From positions 1-36,483 of IMG/VR virus record IMGVR_UViG_3300044986_000226: a DNA stretch of 36,483 nucleotides; one strand, 5' to 3'. The notes beneath the pieces are model-generated. The model did not search any database. It was not told where the DNA came from and saw nothing but the letters and a program-made list of their open reading frames with translations. Source of the stretch: a virus. Of the stretch, positions 1 through 6,495 are shown in pieces (positions within the stretch are counted from its first letter, which is position 1; each line of letters starts with the position of its first letter). The position numbers were made by a program, and so were the translations under genes.

Positions 1-223
1 CATTAAATAGCCATCTATCAACTGTATATGCACCAGCCGTTCCGCTCGCGCCAGCATTACGCTGATCTATCCGCATATCGCCATTGATGATGCGGTTCCG
101 CAGGAAGCTAGAACCCATCGCCAGCGTATTGCCGACAGTCGCGTTTCCAGCCGTGTCGAGTGTGATGTTCGCTGTAGAACTGGAAGCGTTCTGGAGCGTA
201 TCGACTTTAAGTGTAGCGGCCAT
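1..223 (-). CDS. Tail fibre / receptor-binding protein (N-terminal part, cut by window edge)
   Basis: Reading leftwards from the ATG at 221-223, 74 codons stay open to the window edge. The start resembles fibre N-termini (MAATLKVDTLQNASSS, then an ITLDTAGNATVGNT segment). It is followed by RNRIINGDMRIDQRNAG and a TVDRW motif, a combination I know from phage tail-fibre modules that lead into a carbohydrate-binding domain. The ATG overlaps the TAA of the preceding 23-codon ORF (TAATG), which suggests translational coupling at the end of the fibre cluster. The C-terminal part, which would define receptor specificity, is missing. Confidence 0.75.
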   Translation of the reverse strand, partial: MAATLKVDTLQNASSSTANITLDTAGNATVGNTLAMGSSFLRNRIINGDMRIDQRNAGASGTAGAYTVDRWLFN

Positions 224-294
224 TAGCTTATACCTGTTCCGGTGATTGTCTTAGGCCCGGTAAGTGTCGTCGGACCGTTTACACGGGTTGGCAT
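223..294 (-). CDS. Very small ORF (23 aa) coupled between two fibre-cluster genes
   Basis: The ORF encodes MPTRVNGPTTLTGPKTITGTGIS. It has a good Shine-Dalgarno sequence (GGAG about nine bases before the ATG) and is joined by TAATG overlaps to the gene before it and the fibre gene after it. The Thr/Gly-rich, strand-prone sequence resembles the first residues of fibre proteins. It could be a real micro-peptide, a leader that couples translation, or a remnant of a lost fibre N-terminus. No function is claimed. Confidence 0.45.
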   Translation of the reverse strand: MPTRVNGPTTLTGPKTITGTGIS

Positions 295-464
295 TATTCA
301 ATCTCCGCGAGTTGTTCGTCTGTCGGGCGCGGGTAGTCAGGATGTTCCCACTTGGCGATGTAGTCGCCGCGTCCATCGCTGTCGTTTTGGAGTGTGATGA
401 CGGTGATGAAATCATTCGGCGTAAGTGCAGGGTGTAGCTGCATGATTTTTTCGTAGAGTGTCAT
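294..464 (-). CDS. XkdW-like small tail-associated protein (56 aa)
   Basis: The protein starts MTLYEKIMQLHPALTPNDF and ends in YIAKWEHPDYPRPTDEQL. The YIAKW...PRPTDEQL ending is typical of the XkdW family of small phage proteins encoded beside tail fibres, probably fibre assembly or chaperone factors. Start and stop both sit in TAATG overlaps with neighbours, so it is translated as part of the fibre cassette. Family assignment is by motif recall. The exact role is not established. Confidence 0.65.
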   Translation of the reverse strand: MTLYEKIMQLHPALTPNDFITVITLQNDSDGRGDYIAKWEHPDYPRPTDEQLAEIE

Positions 465-1060
465 TATGCAGCCCTCACTAAAGAACCAGTCATATAAGTA
501 TATGTTGCCGCTCCGCCTGCCGATGATACCTTAGCAGTTGTAGCAACAATATAAGCATACATCTCAATGTAATCAGTTGATCCATTAAGATAGACTAATG
601 TAGCGCCTGTAGATGTCGCAGTGCCGCCTGTCACCGGAACGTCAGTTCCATAGCCATATTGTGAGCCATTTTTATATATTGTCGCAAAGCAGCGTGTTGG
701 TGAGGTTGAATTAAACCCAGACATACAAGCATTTATTTGGTAGTAACCAGCCACTGTTGGTGTAAATCTATAATTTGACGCGCTATCAAAGTTATTATTT
801 GTATCAAATAACTCTTGTGTTAATTGAACCTTTGTAAATGTTGAAGATGTAATTGTTTGATCTGCGTTTAAGTAAGCGTAAAACGCAGGCCCATTACCCG
901 CAACACCACTACCCAACATTGCCTGCGTAACAGTCCCGCTATCAGCAGACGTGATGATGTTGCCGGTTTTGGCCGGAAACGTCAGCGTGTTCGTGCCAGC
1001 AGCAGCCGGAACGTCTAGCGTTATGTCGCCAGATGTAGCGCCTTTAAGTTTAAGAGGCAT
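464..1060 (-). CDS. C1q-like-domain tail fibre / receptor-binding protein (198 aa)
   Basis: Residues 1-50 are a fibre-like lead (ITLDVPAAAGTNTLTFPAKTG). From about residue 57 the sequence follows a C1q/TNF-type jelly-roll pattern: GPAFYAYLNADQTI, FDTNNNFD, NYRFTPTVAGYYQINA, then alternating strands to a C-terminal MTGSLVRAA. Such trimeric heads occur at the tips of phage fibres and bind surface ligands. The start has GAGGG five bases upstream. It lies between a longer fibre and the XkdW-like gene, overlapping the latter by TAATG. The domain call is from strand pattern and conserved aromatics only. Confidence 0.7.
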   Translation of the reverse strand: MPLKLKGATSGDITLDVPAAAGTNTLTFPAKTGNIITSADSGTVTQAMLGSGVAGNGPAFYAYLNADQTITSSTFTKVQLTQELFDTNNNFDSASNYRFTPTVAGYYQINACMSGFNSTSPTRCFATIYKNGSQYGYGTDVPVTGGTATSTGATLVYLNGSTDYIEMYAYIVATTAKVSSAGGAATYTYMTGSLVRAA

Positions 1061-1072
1061 GTTTTCCCTCGA

Positions 1073-2239
1073 TTAAACGATTGTCCAGACACTGCCTGAT
1101 GGCACTGTTACTGTGACACTTGAATTGATTTGAACTGGTCCGAACGTGCCAGCATTCTTGCCGCTTGTGATGGTGTAGTCCGAGGTTATTTCTATGTCGT
1201 TTTCGTAGAAGGCTTTATTGCTTCCGCCACCAGACGCACCGCCACCAATAGAACCCCAAGCGGTCCCATTGTGACCTTCGAAGGAGTTCAGTGTCGTGTT
1301 GTAGCGAATGTAACCCGTAGCACCCGTAGGTCTCTGGGCAGTCGTGCCAACTGGCAGCAACACAGCGTCATTCGTCGCAACAGCAACAGAGACTGCGGGT
1401 GACGCTGTGTTTACGCCGAGTCTGTAGTTCGTGTTGTCCCAGAAGAGCTTAGAGTTATTCTGGTTATACACACCGGAACTACCAGCGAACACAACGGAGC
1501 CGGAGGTAAACGCAGTGTTAGACCCCGTGCCACCATTGGTAACCGGAAGCGTCCCTGAGACACCAGTCGCCAAAGCAATAGCTGGCAGTCGGGATGCACT
1601 GAGCGTCCCTGAGCTAATGTTAGCTGCATTGGTGGTATCAGTTGTAGCTGAGGCAGCAAAGGCTGTTCCGCTGGTCTTGGTGACTGTAAGCGCACCAGTG
1701 GAAGCATTGAGCGTGGCGTCTCCACCAATCGTCAAGCCACCAACGACACCCGAATTGTTATACTGAAGTTGGCCGTTAGTTCCCGCCGGGGGAAACACTG
1801 CGGTAACATTGGTCAGCGCAGAGCCATCCACAGCCGGGAGCTTCGCAGAGCCATCTAGCTGGACGATATTATTCGCTGAGGTGCCAACATTCAGTGTAGC
1901 TGCTGTGCCGAGACCAAGGTTACTGCGGGCGCTTGAAGCTGACGCGAGGTCACTGAGGTTGCTGGCTTTCTGAGCGGCACCAACAATGCGGCTATCGTTA
2001 CCAGCGGTTACAGTGCCAGAGGTTGTCCCTACGTTCTTAGTAGCAGAGTCACCGAGGTCAGTGATGTCTGCTGCAACATGCGTATGACCTTCCTTGGATA
2101 GCGGAAAGCCACCAGCAGTCGATCCATCATGAACAACGACTGTATTCTTAGTTGTGTCAACTGTTAGTTCGCCTTGAAGGCCAGTGAAACTAGCGTGCTG
2201 CGTAGTTGTACCACGACGACGCTTGATTGCTGTGGTCAT
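1073..2239 (-). CDS. Tail fibre protein with Mtd-like N-terminal domain (388 aa)
   Basis: The N-terminus (IKRRRGTTTQHASFTGLQGE, then VVVHDGSTAGGFPL) matches the phage fibre N-terminal domain also found in Bordetella phage major tropism determinant. It is followed by GHTHVAADITDL, low-complexity Thr/Ser/Ala/Gly strands (60-280), an ATGYIRYNTTLNSFEGHNG box near residue 310 and a terminal module ending TVTVPSGSVWTIV. This is a modular fibre shaft. It starts three bases after the stop of the Ala-rich gene, so the two may be co-translated and form successive parts of one fibre. No reverse transcriptase or template repeat is visible nearby. Confidence 0.8.
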   Translation of the reverse strand: MTTAIKRRRGTTTQHASFTGLQGELTVDTTKNTVVVHDGSTAGGFPLSKEGHTHVAADITDLGDSATKNVGTTSGTVTAGNDSRIVGAAQKASNLSDLASASSARSNLGLGTAATLNVGTSANNIVQLDGSAKLPAVDGSALTNVTAVFPPAGTNGQLQYNNSGVVGGLTIGGDATLNASTGALTVTKTSGTAFAASATTDTTNAANISSGTLSASRLPAIALATGVSGTLPVTNGGTGSNTAFTSGSVVFAGSSGVYNQNNSKLFWDNTNYRLGVNTASPAVSVAVATNDAVLLPVGTTAQRPTGATGYIRYNTTLNSFEGHNGTAWGSIGGGASGGGSNKAFYENDIEITSDYTITSGKNAGTFGPVQINSSVTVTVPSGSVWTIV

Positions 2240-2242
2240 TTC

Positions 2243-2740
2243 TTACAGCACTCCATAATCTGTTTGTAGTGTAGCTGAGTTGACGATGAGTCCCCAGTCA
2301 GCCAAGTATTCAAGGTTCAGAAACTGCTCTAGCGTATTGTTGACTGAAGCAGCGGAGCCAGCAGCAGCCGTGGCGCTTGAAGCAGCCGAGGTTGCACTAG
2401 CAGCCGCAGCATTCTTAGAGGCCAGCGCAGAGGCAGCATCAGCAGCTACAGTTGTCTCGCTGGCAGCAGCGGCTAACTCAGAGGCAAGAGCAGTACTCGC
2501 TGATGCAGCGGCTGCTGTGGCGCTTGATGATGCTGAGGTTGCGCTAGAAGTAGCTGAAGTAGCACTCGTAGTCGCTGAAGCAGCCGAAGCTGTAGCGGAC
2601 GTAGCGGCAGCCTGAGCCTGCGCTGTGCTTGTGGTAACTGTCTGAGCCGCAGCCGTCGCTTGGTCTACTAGCTGTTTGGCTGTAGTTAGCTCTGAGGGCG
2701 CAGGGTTCTCTACGCTATAAAATGATGAACTAGTGGCCAT
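2243..2740 (-). CDS. Ala/Ser/Thr-rich coiled-coil tail fibre component (165 aa)
   Basis: About 100 residues (35-135) are almost entirely Ala, Ser and Thr in seven-residue-like periods, typical of trimeric coiled-coil stalks in phage fibres. The N-terminus (MATSSSFYSVENPAPSEL) is a probable attachment segment. The C-terminus (LEYLADWGLIVNSATLQTDYGVL-like, residues 143-165) recalls a segment seen in marine-phage fibres. GGGAG precedes the ATG by eight bases. It lies between adaptor and main fibre, so it could join fibre to tail. Confidence 0.65.
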   Translation of the reverse strand: MATSSSFYSVENPAPSELTTAKQLVDQATAAAQTVTTSTAQAQAAATSATASAASATTSATSATSSATSASSSATAAAASASTALASELAAAASETTVAADAASALASKNAAAASATSAASSATAAAGSAASVNNTLEQFLNLEYLADWGLIVNSATLQTDYGVL

Positions 2741-2751
2741 TATGTTCTCCC

Positions 2752-3387
2752 TTAGCGACCGTAGTATGGCCCAACGTAATTGGGGCCGGTGTCATAGGCA
2801 GGAGAAATGGAAGCATTCTCTACTTCGTCAGCCATGGCCTGAGACATTAGCTGCTCTGCAATCTGGATGTATGAAGCTTCAAACATCTGCTTGCGGTCAT
2901 CGAGGAAGTAATCAGCGGCGTAGGATAGCGATGCGTAGATCAAGAGAGCCGGGGCGACTTCAGTTAGCCAATTGCTATCTGTGTCCGCCACAAGACTACT
3001 AATGTCCGCATAGTAGTGAACGTAGACCGTAGTTCCAGAAGGTGGATAGGGACCAACGTAAATGTAGCCCTCTTCACGATGGTAGAACTGAGGAGCGCCA
3101 GCCATGACTGAAGCGTCTAGAATTGTTTGTAGGTCAGTTCTGATGAGCTTCTTGTGAGTAGAGGTATCGTTTGTGTGGACACTGATTACCTGAAGTAAAT
3201 CACCGGGGACAGGAAACCGAGAGGTTCCATCCATGGTAATTTCTGCAAGCTTTTCCATAGCGGGAACACGAAGCTCACGCTGGATACGCTGGACACCAAA
3301 GGCTAGAAATGTATTCACTAAGGAAGGCGTAATGTCACGCCTGTTGAGTAACCCAAGGAATTGGGTCTTTACGTCCAAATATGCCAA
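2752..3387 (-). CDS. Head-tail adaptor protein, SU10/P22 gp4-like (211 aa)
   Basis: Features such as LLNRRDITPSLVNTFLAFGVQRIQREL at the N-terminus, FPVPGDLLQ near residue 57, GYIYVGPYPP and YADISSL mid-protein, and a C-terminal helix of Ala/Met are those of the adaptor family that docks below the portal in short-tailed phages. It follows the capsid and terminator in transcription order, as connector genes often do. The start is TTG (3385-3387) with GGGAG seven bases upstream. No better in-frame start includes the conserved N-terminus. Confidence 0.65.
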   Translation of the reverse strand: MAYLDVKTQFLGLLNRRDITPSLVNTFLAFGVQRIQRELRVPAMEKLAEITMDGTSRFPVPGDLLQVISVHTNDTSTHKKLIRTDLQTILDASVMAGAPQFYHREEGYIYVGPYPPSGTTVYVHYYADISSLVADTDSNWLTEVAPALLIYASLSYAADYFLDDRKQMFEASYIQIAEQLMSQAMADEVENASISPAYDTGPNYVGPYYGR

Positions 3388-3405
3388 GGGTTTCTCCCTG
3401 AATTA

Positions 3406-3711
3406 TCAAATGCTTTTCGTGGTCGTTAAGAAAGCGTCAAGCGACTCTAGCTTTAAGCGAGCCACTATCTCTTTCGCTGTGACGTTTTTGTCCCAGATGT
3501 TGAAGCCTTCACGCATCCACTTCTCGACCACTACAGTGGGAATTGAAGCGACTCGGTGGTAGTCACCCATGCGGTTGTTGGCGCTTTCGTCTCTGGATTC
3601 TTTCAGTCGATCTAAGAATGACTGAGGTATTGCTTGTTCCTTCTTGACGACGAGTGCGTTATCGGTGTCGTCCTCAAAGGTGATGTCGGGGTTAATGAGT
3701 TCGGTAGTCAA
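3406..3711 (-). CDS. Hypothetical protein after the capsid terminator (101 aa)
   Basis: I do not recognise the family. The N-terminal third is acidic (INPDITFEDDTDN), the middle is charged and helical with ESRDESANNRMGDYHRV, then VVEKWMREGFNIWDKNVTAKEIVARLK, then a short tail. It is the first gene transcribed after the terminator, and lies next to the adaptor, so a minor head or connector role is possible. The start is TTG at 3709-3711, directly after a GGAAC-ATC-GTTCC hairpin (plus-strand reading) that may affect initiation. Confidence 0.6.
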   Translation of the reverse strand: MTTELINPDITFEDDTDNALVVKKEQAIPQSFLDRLKESRDESANNRMGDYHRVASIPTVVVEKWMREGFNIWDKNVTAKEIVARLKLESLDAFLTTTKSI

Positions 3712-3712
3712 A

Positions 3713-3725
3713 GGAACATCGTTCC
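3713..3725. promoter_or_regulatory. Palindrome GGAAC-N3-GTTCC before a TTG start
   Basis: The sequence ggaacatcgttcc lies one base upstream of the TTG start of the 101-aa gene. The same GGAAC-N3-GTTCC arrangement occurs at 20191-20203, in the leader of the first late gene, which also begins with TTG. A shorter GAAC-N3-GTTC core is at 21450-21460. It could be an RNA hairpin over the initiation site or a protein-binding operator. The role is inferred. Confidence 0.4.
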
Positions 3726-3745
3726 GATCTTCTAAGTCCTAGCTA

Positions 3746-3778
3746 ACAAAAAGAGGCCCAGATGTTACTCTGAGCCTC
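3746..3778 (-). terminator. Intrinsic terminator after the major capsid gene
   Basis: On the minus strand the sequence reads GAGGCTCAGA, loop GTAACA, then TCTGGGCCTC, a ten-pair stem with one G-U pair, followed by TTTTTGTT. That is a textbook Rho-independent terminator. It lies about 50 bases after the capsid stop codon, the same position as T-phi after T7 gene 10. As in T7, partial read-through would set the ratio of capsid to downstream connector and fibre products. Confidence 0.9.
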
Positions 3779-3828
3779 CCAAGTAATACTTATGTAACTA
3801 AAAGTTACGTGTGGCGAAGCCTAGCGGC

Positions 3829-4791
3829 TTACGCAGCCTTACGGATAATGCCAGAGGCACCGTAATGCTTGTGCTTGAGGCCATATTCGCCAACAAGCAG
3901 ATGACGCTCCGAGTCACCAATCTTAGCGAGCGGCTCACGGGTCCACGGACGGAGAACCGCCAGCGACCACATGGACGGATCGAAGACCAGATGGTCATCA
4001 GCAGCCTGAAAGCGATTCAGGATGACCTTAATTTCACCGAACGGCGAAACGTAGAGGTCAATGACGTTGACAACGCGACGAGCCGCATCAGCATCAGCGT
4101 TATCGGCAAAGCGATAGCGACCAGACGCCTGAGCATACGAAGCGATGTTAAGAGCTTCACCCGGAGGAATCATTAGATACTTCGGGTCAGCACCGTTGTT
4201 GAACAGCGTCTGGAGAACCGTGTTGAGGTTAGCTTCCGACATGGCAGTCGAGGTGCCACCCGTCTTCGTCAGCAGAGCCGAGTAAGTCGAGGAGTCAACC
4301 TGAGCCTGAAAGGACTTCATGGTGCGAGCAGCGTCAGAGGCGACGTTCGCAGAATTACCAAGCGACGTAAGCGTGACGTTGTTGAGCGTACCAGCACCAC
4401 CAGCCTGCTTGTTGAGGAGAACATACTCTAGGTCTCTCTTCAATTCAGCCGAACGCTTACTAAGCTGGTAGGCAGTTTCCTTCGCTCGACCATACGTCGA
4501 GATTTTGTCCGTGGTCGTCGCAACCTTAATGGCCTTCGCCAGAATCTGGGTAAATCCAGTACGGACAACAGTCGGCACAGCAGCAACTTCGGTGGCATCA
4601 AAGCCATCGTACTGAGCATTAGCAGCCGCAGAGGCAAGCGTGTCCTCTTGATACTGGAAGAGGACGTTGTTGACGCTCTCCTTGCCAATCATGGACTGGA
4701 AGGGCGTCGTGGTCGGAGAGATGTTGGTGATGATGTCCGAGACATCTTCCTTCTTACCAATCACCTCATAAACGGTATACGTATTAGCCAT
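3829..4791 (-). CDS. Major capsid protein, SU10 major-head-protein type (320 aa)
   Basis: The N-terminus (DIITNISPTTTPFQSMIG), the central TDKISTYGRAKETAYQLSKR and LKRDLEYVLLNKQAG, FDPSMWSLAVLRPW near residue 275, and the C-terminal LLVGEYGLKHKH are hallmarks of the SU10_MHP/DUF5309 capsid family with the HK97 fold. It does not resemble T7 gp10. It follows an acidic scaffold gene and precedes a strong terminator, as expected for the most abundant virion protein. AAGGA lies upstream of the ATG, behind a small hairpin in the leader. Confidence 0.88.
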   Translation of the reverse strand: MANTYTVYEVIGKKEDVSDIITNISPTTTPFQSMIGKESVNNVLFQYQEDTLASAAANAQYDGFDATEVAAVPTVVRTGFTQILAKAIKVATTTDKISTYGRAKETAYQLSKRSAELKRDLEYVLLNKQAGGAGTLNNVTLTSLGNSANVASDAARTMKSFQAQVDSSTYSALLTKTGGTSTAMSEANLNTVLQTLFNNGADPKYLMIPPGEALNIASYAQASGRYRFADNADADAARRVVNVIDLYVSPFGEIKVILNRFQAADDHLVFDPSMWSLAVLRPWTREPLAKIGDSERHLLVGEYGLKHKHYGASGIIRKAA

Positions 4792-4809
4792 TTGAAATTG
4801 TATTCCTTA

Positions 4810-4824
4810 GAAGTCGGAGACTTC
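4810..4824 (-). promoter_or_regulatory. Small hairpin in the capsid gene leader
   Basis: The 50-base gap between scaffold and capsid genes holds a perfect inverted repeat GAAGTC-TCC-GACTTC (minus strand), just upstream of AAGGA and the capsid ATG. It could protect the capsid message after processing or restrict initiation. No clear promoter is seen, although the preceding minus-strand ACTATTTTACGGGGAC is loosely reminiscent of single-subunit polymerase promoters. Confidence 0.35.
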
Positions 4825-4841
4825 GTCCCCGTAAAATAGTT

Positions 4842-5918
4842 TTAGTTTTCCCATTGAGCCAGAAACGCATCTGCTGCGTCATCAACAGAACCACTCTGCT
4901 GAAGCTTCTTCATCATGGCGCGCTTAGGGTCAGCCTTAGCACTCTTGACGACTTCATCCGGCGTTCCCTTAATGATACGCTTCGGAGTCTTGTCGATTTT
5001 CTTCGTCTTAGTGACGGCTGTCTTACCCTTTTGATACTGCATGGCCATGTGTAAAATCTTGAAAGCCACAGGATCAACCATCTCGTTGACGACCTGTGCA
5101 TCCATTCCTGAACTAACTGCAAACGAACGGATGTCATTATACATCTGTTCATTCCACCCAGGAATCCCATTCTTCGGGTCCGTAAGTGTCTTGATAGCTT
5201 CGCGGGCCATCTGCATCATCTGCTGCTGGCGTTGATCCTGAGCAGCCTTGATTACTCCATCAAGCTCCGTCTCCAGATAGCGGACATTATCGAAGGCACG
5301 ATTAGCCGCGTCTGACAGTGCTGAGAGTTCCTCAGAGCTAACATTAGGGTCTTTGGTCAACGCCAAGAAGTTGATGTTTGCGTAAGGTGCCGCCTGCTCC
5401 TTGGCTCTCGCTAGGAGTGCTTCAAGTCCAGTTACGTGGCGTGTTGCTACGTCTTCAGCACGTTTCTTTAGTTCGGCTGCTTCTTGGGATTTGCGAGTGA
5501 GTGAGGCTTCCTGTCCATACAGTCGCTTCAGGTCTTTGACTGTGGCGGTTACTTCCTGCCCATCAATCTTGATCTTTACGACTGCATCTTCCGAAGCTTC
5601 CACAACCTTCTTAGGTTTCTCAGTGAGTTCTTCGGTGTCTTCAGGTTCCTCGGTGTCGTCTTCTTCACCTTCGGTATCTTCAGGTTCCTCTTCGTCCTCT
5701 GGACTTTCGTCGGAGTCTTCAGTAGCGGAGCTACGTCCGCCTTCAGGTTCCTCAGTGTCGTCGGTTTCTGACGGCTCTTCTTCCTCTTCGTCTGGTTCTT
5801 CAGATGGCTGTGATGCGTCCTGAACCATACGCTTGAAAAATTCGTCGGCTCCAGTATCGGTGCCGTCTAGTTCTTTTGCAGCGTCCAGCGGTAATTCGCC
5901 TTGGATAGCTGATTGCAT
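4842..5918 (-). CDS. Scaffolding / head assembly protein (358 aa)
   Basis: Residues about 35-105 are a very acidic, Pro/Ser/Thr-containing stretch (repeated EEPED, DTEEPE). It is followed by VKIKIDGQEVTATVKDLKRLYGQEASLTRKSQE, a helical charged middle, and a basic C-terminal third rich in Lys that could contact capsid protein. This composition and the position directly before the capsid gene fit a scaffold. The ATG overlaps the stop of the 84-aa gene (TAATG). The scaffold call is by context and composition, and no catalytic residues are seen. Confidence 0.75.
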   Translation of the reverse strand: MQSAIQGELPLDAAKELDGTDTGADEFFKRMVQDASQPSEEPDEEEEEPSETDDTEEPEGGRSSATEDSDESPEDEEEPEDTEGEEDDTEEPEDTEELTEKPKKVVEASEDAVVKIKIDGQEVTATVKDLKRLYGQEASLTRKSQEAAELKKRAEDVATRHVTGLEALLARAKEQAAPYANINFLALTKDPNVSSEELSALSDAANRAFDNVRYLETELDGVIKAAQDQRQQQMMQMAREAIKTLTDPKNGIPGWNEQMYNDIRSFAVSSGMDAQVVNEMVDPVAFKILHMAMQYQKGKTAVTKTKKIDKTPKRIIKGTPDEVVKSAKADPKRAMMKKLQQSGSVDDAADAFLAQWEN

Positions 5919-6172
5919 TAGTCGCTTTCTCTTTCATTCTTTTCGTGGATGGCTTTAGCAGCGTCCACGTAAGACATCATGATACCGAGGACTTCATCCA
6001 CGGCTCTGTGTTGGTAGAATAGGTTCTCACGCTGGTCGTATTGCTCAGGCTTTGTCTGACCAATGGATTCCAGCGTAAGTTCTTTGTAGTGGTTGAAGAA
6101 CCACATAATGTCGGGGTTATCGAAGAGAGAGGCCGCAATGGCCCCCCTCCTCACAATGTCATCTTCAGTCAT
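5918..6172 (-). CDS. Small hypothetical head-module protein (84 aa)
   Basis: A small helical protein with aromatic residues in the middle (NPDIMWFFNHYKELTLESIG, then YDQRENLFYQHRAVDEVLG) and a charged end. Not assigned to a family. It lies between two other small ORFs and the scaffold, and overlaps the scaffold start by TAATG. The head-module location suggests a minor assembly role, but nothing in the sequence shows it. Confidence 0.65.
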   Translation of the reverse strand: MTEDDIVRRGAIAASLFDNPDIMWFFNHYKELTLESIGQTKPEQYDQRENLFYQHRAVDEVLGIMMSYVDAAKAIHEKNERESD

Positions 6173-6178
6173 TCAGCG

Positions 6179-6370
6179 TTAGCAGCGACCGAAAGTCTTC
6201 CCAGTTCCCATGCCGACCTTGGCATCCTTGTTAGGAGCCTTGCCGCCTTTGGCAGAACCACGAGCACCTACGCCCTGCTTCGAGCCAGCCGGAACCTTCG
6301 AGGGAGCCTTGCGGCTGCGGCCACCGGGGATACCAGCCGTGGGCTTTTTGTCCTTAGAACCAATAGCCAT
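6179..6370 (-). CDS. Basic Gly/Lys-rich small protein (63 aa)
   Basis: The protein starts MAIGSKDKKPTAGIPGGRSR and is full of Lys, Arg, Gly, Ala and Pro, with almost no hydrophobic core, so it is probably disordered and may bind nucleic acid. An upstream in-frame ATG at 6389-6391 exists, but AGGAG lies about eight bases before the start chosen here. That start also overlaps the preceding stop as TAATG. Conserved small basic proteins of this kind occur between portal and scaffold in several podoviruses. The role is unknown. Confidence 0.6.
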   Translation of the reverse strand: MAIGSKDKKPTAGIPGGRSRKAPSKVPAGSKQGVGARGSAKGGKAPNKDAKVGMGTGKTFGRC

Positions 6371-6495
6371 TATTTTTTCTCCTGCGTCCACGGGTCCGCC
6401 TTCGGCGGTTCATAGTTCTTTTCGCCGGTATAAATGTAAGCTTCCTTAGACACTGTTTCGGGATTAGGTAGCGTAGGTTTTACAATTTTATCCAT
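6370..6495 (-). CDS. Small hypothetical protein after the portal gene (41 aa)
   Basis: MDKIVKPTLPNPETVSKEAY continues to PPKADPWTQEKK. The start lies inside the last codons of the portal gene (8-base overlap, ATGGATAA), and the stop overlaps the next start by TAATG. The tight overlap on both sides is the main reason to accept such a short ORF. Pro/Lys-rich, no recognised domain. Confidence 0.55.
   Translation of the reverse strand: MDKIVKPTLPNPETVSKEAYIYTGEKNYEPPKADPWTQEKK

Noticed and set aside
1073-2239. Diversity-generating retroelement, suggested by the Mtd-like fibre N-terminus
   Set aside because: There is no reverse transcriptase gene, accessory protein or template/variable repeat pair in the window.
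5041-5055. GCCATGTGT match to the recurring motif inside the scaffold gene
   Set aside because: A nine-base match in coding sequence is expected about once in four such windows by chance, and flanks do not match.
6371-6391. Earlier ATG for the basic 63-aa protein
   Set aside because: It lies within the 41-aa gene without its own ribosome-binding site, whereas the later ATG has AGGAG and a TAATG overlap.
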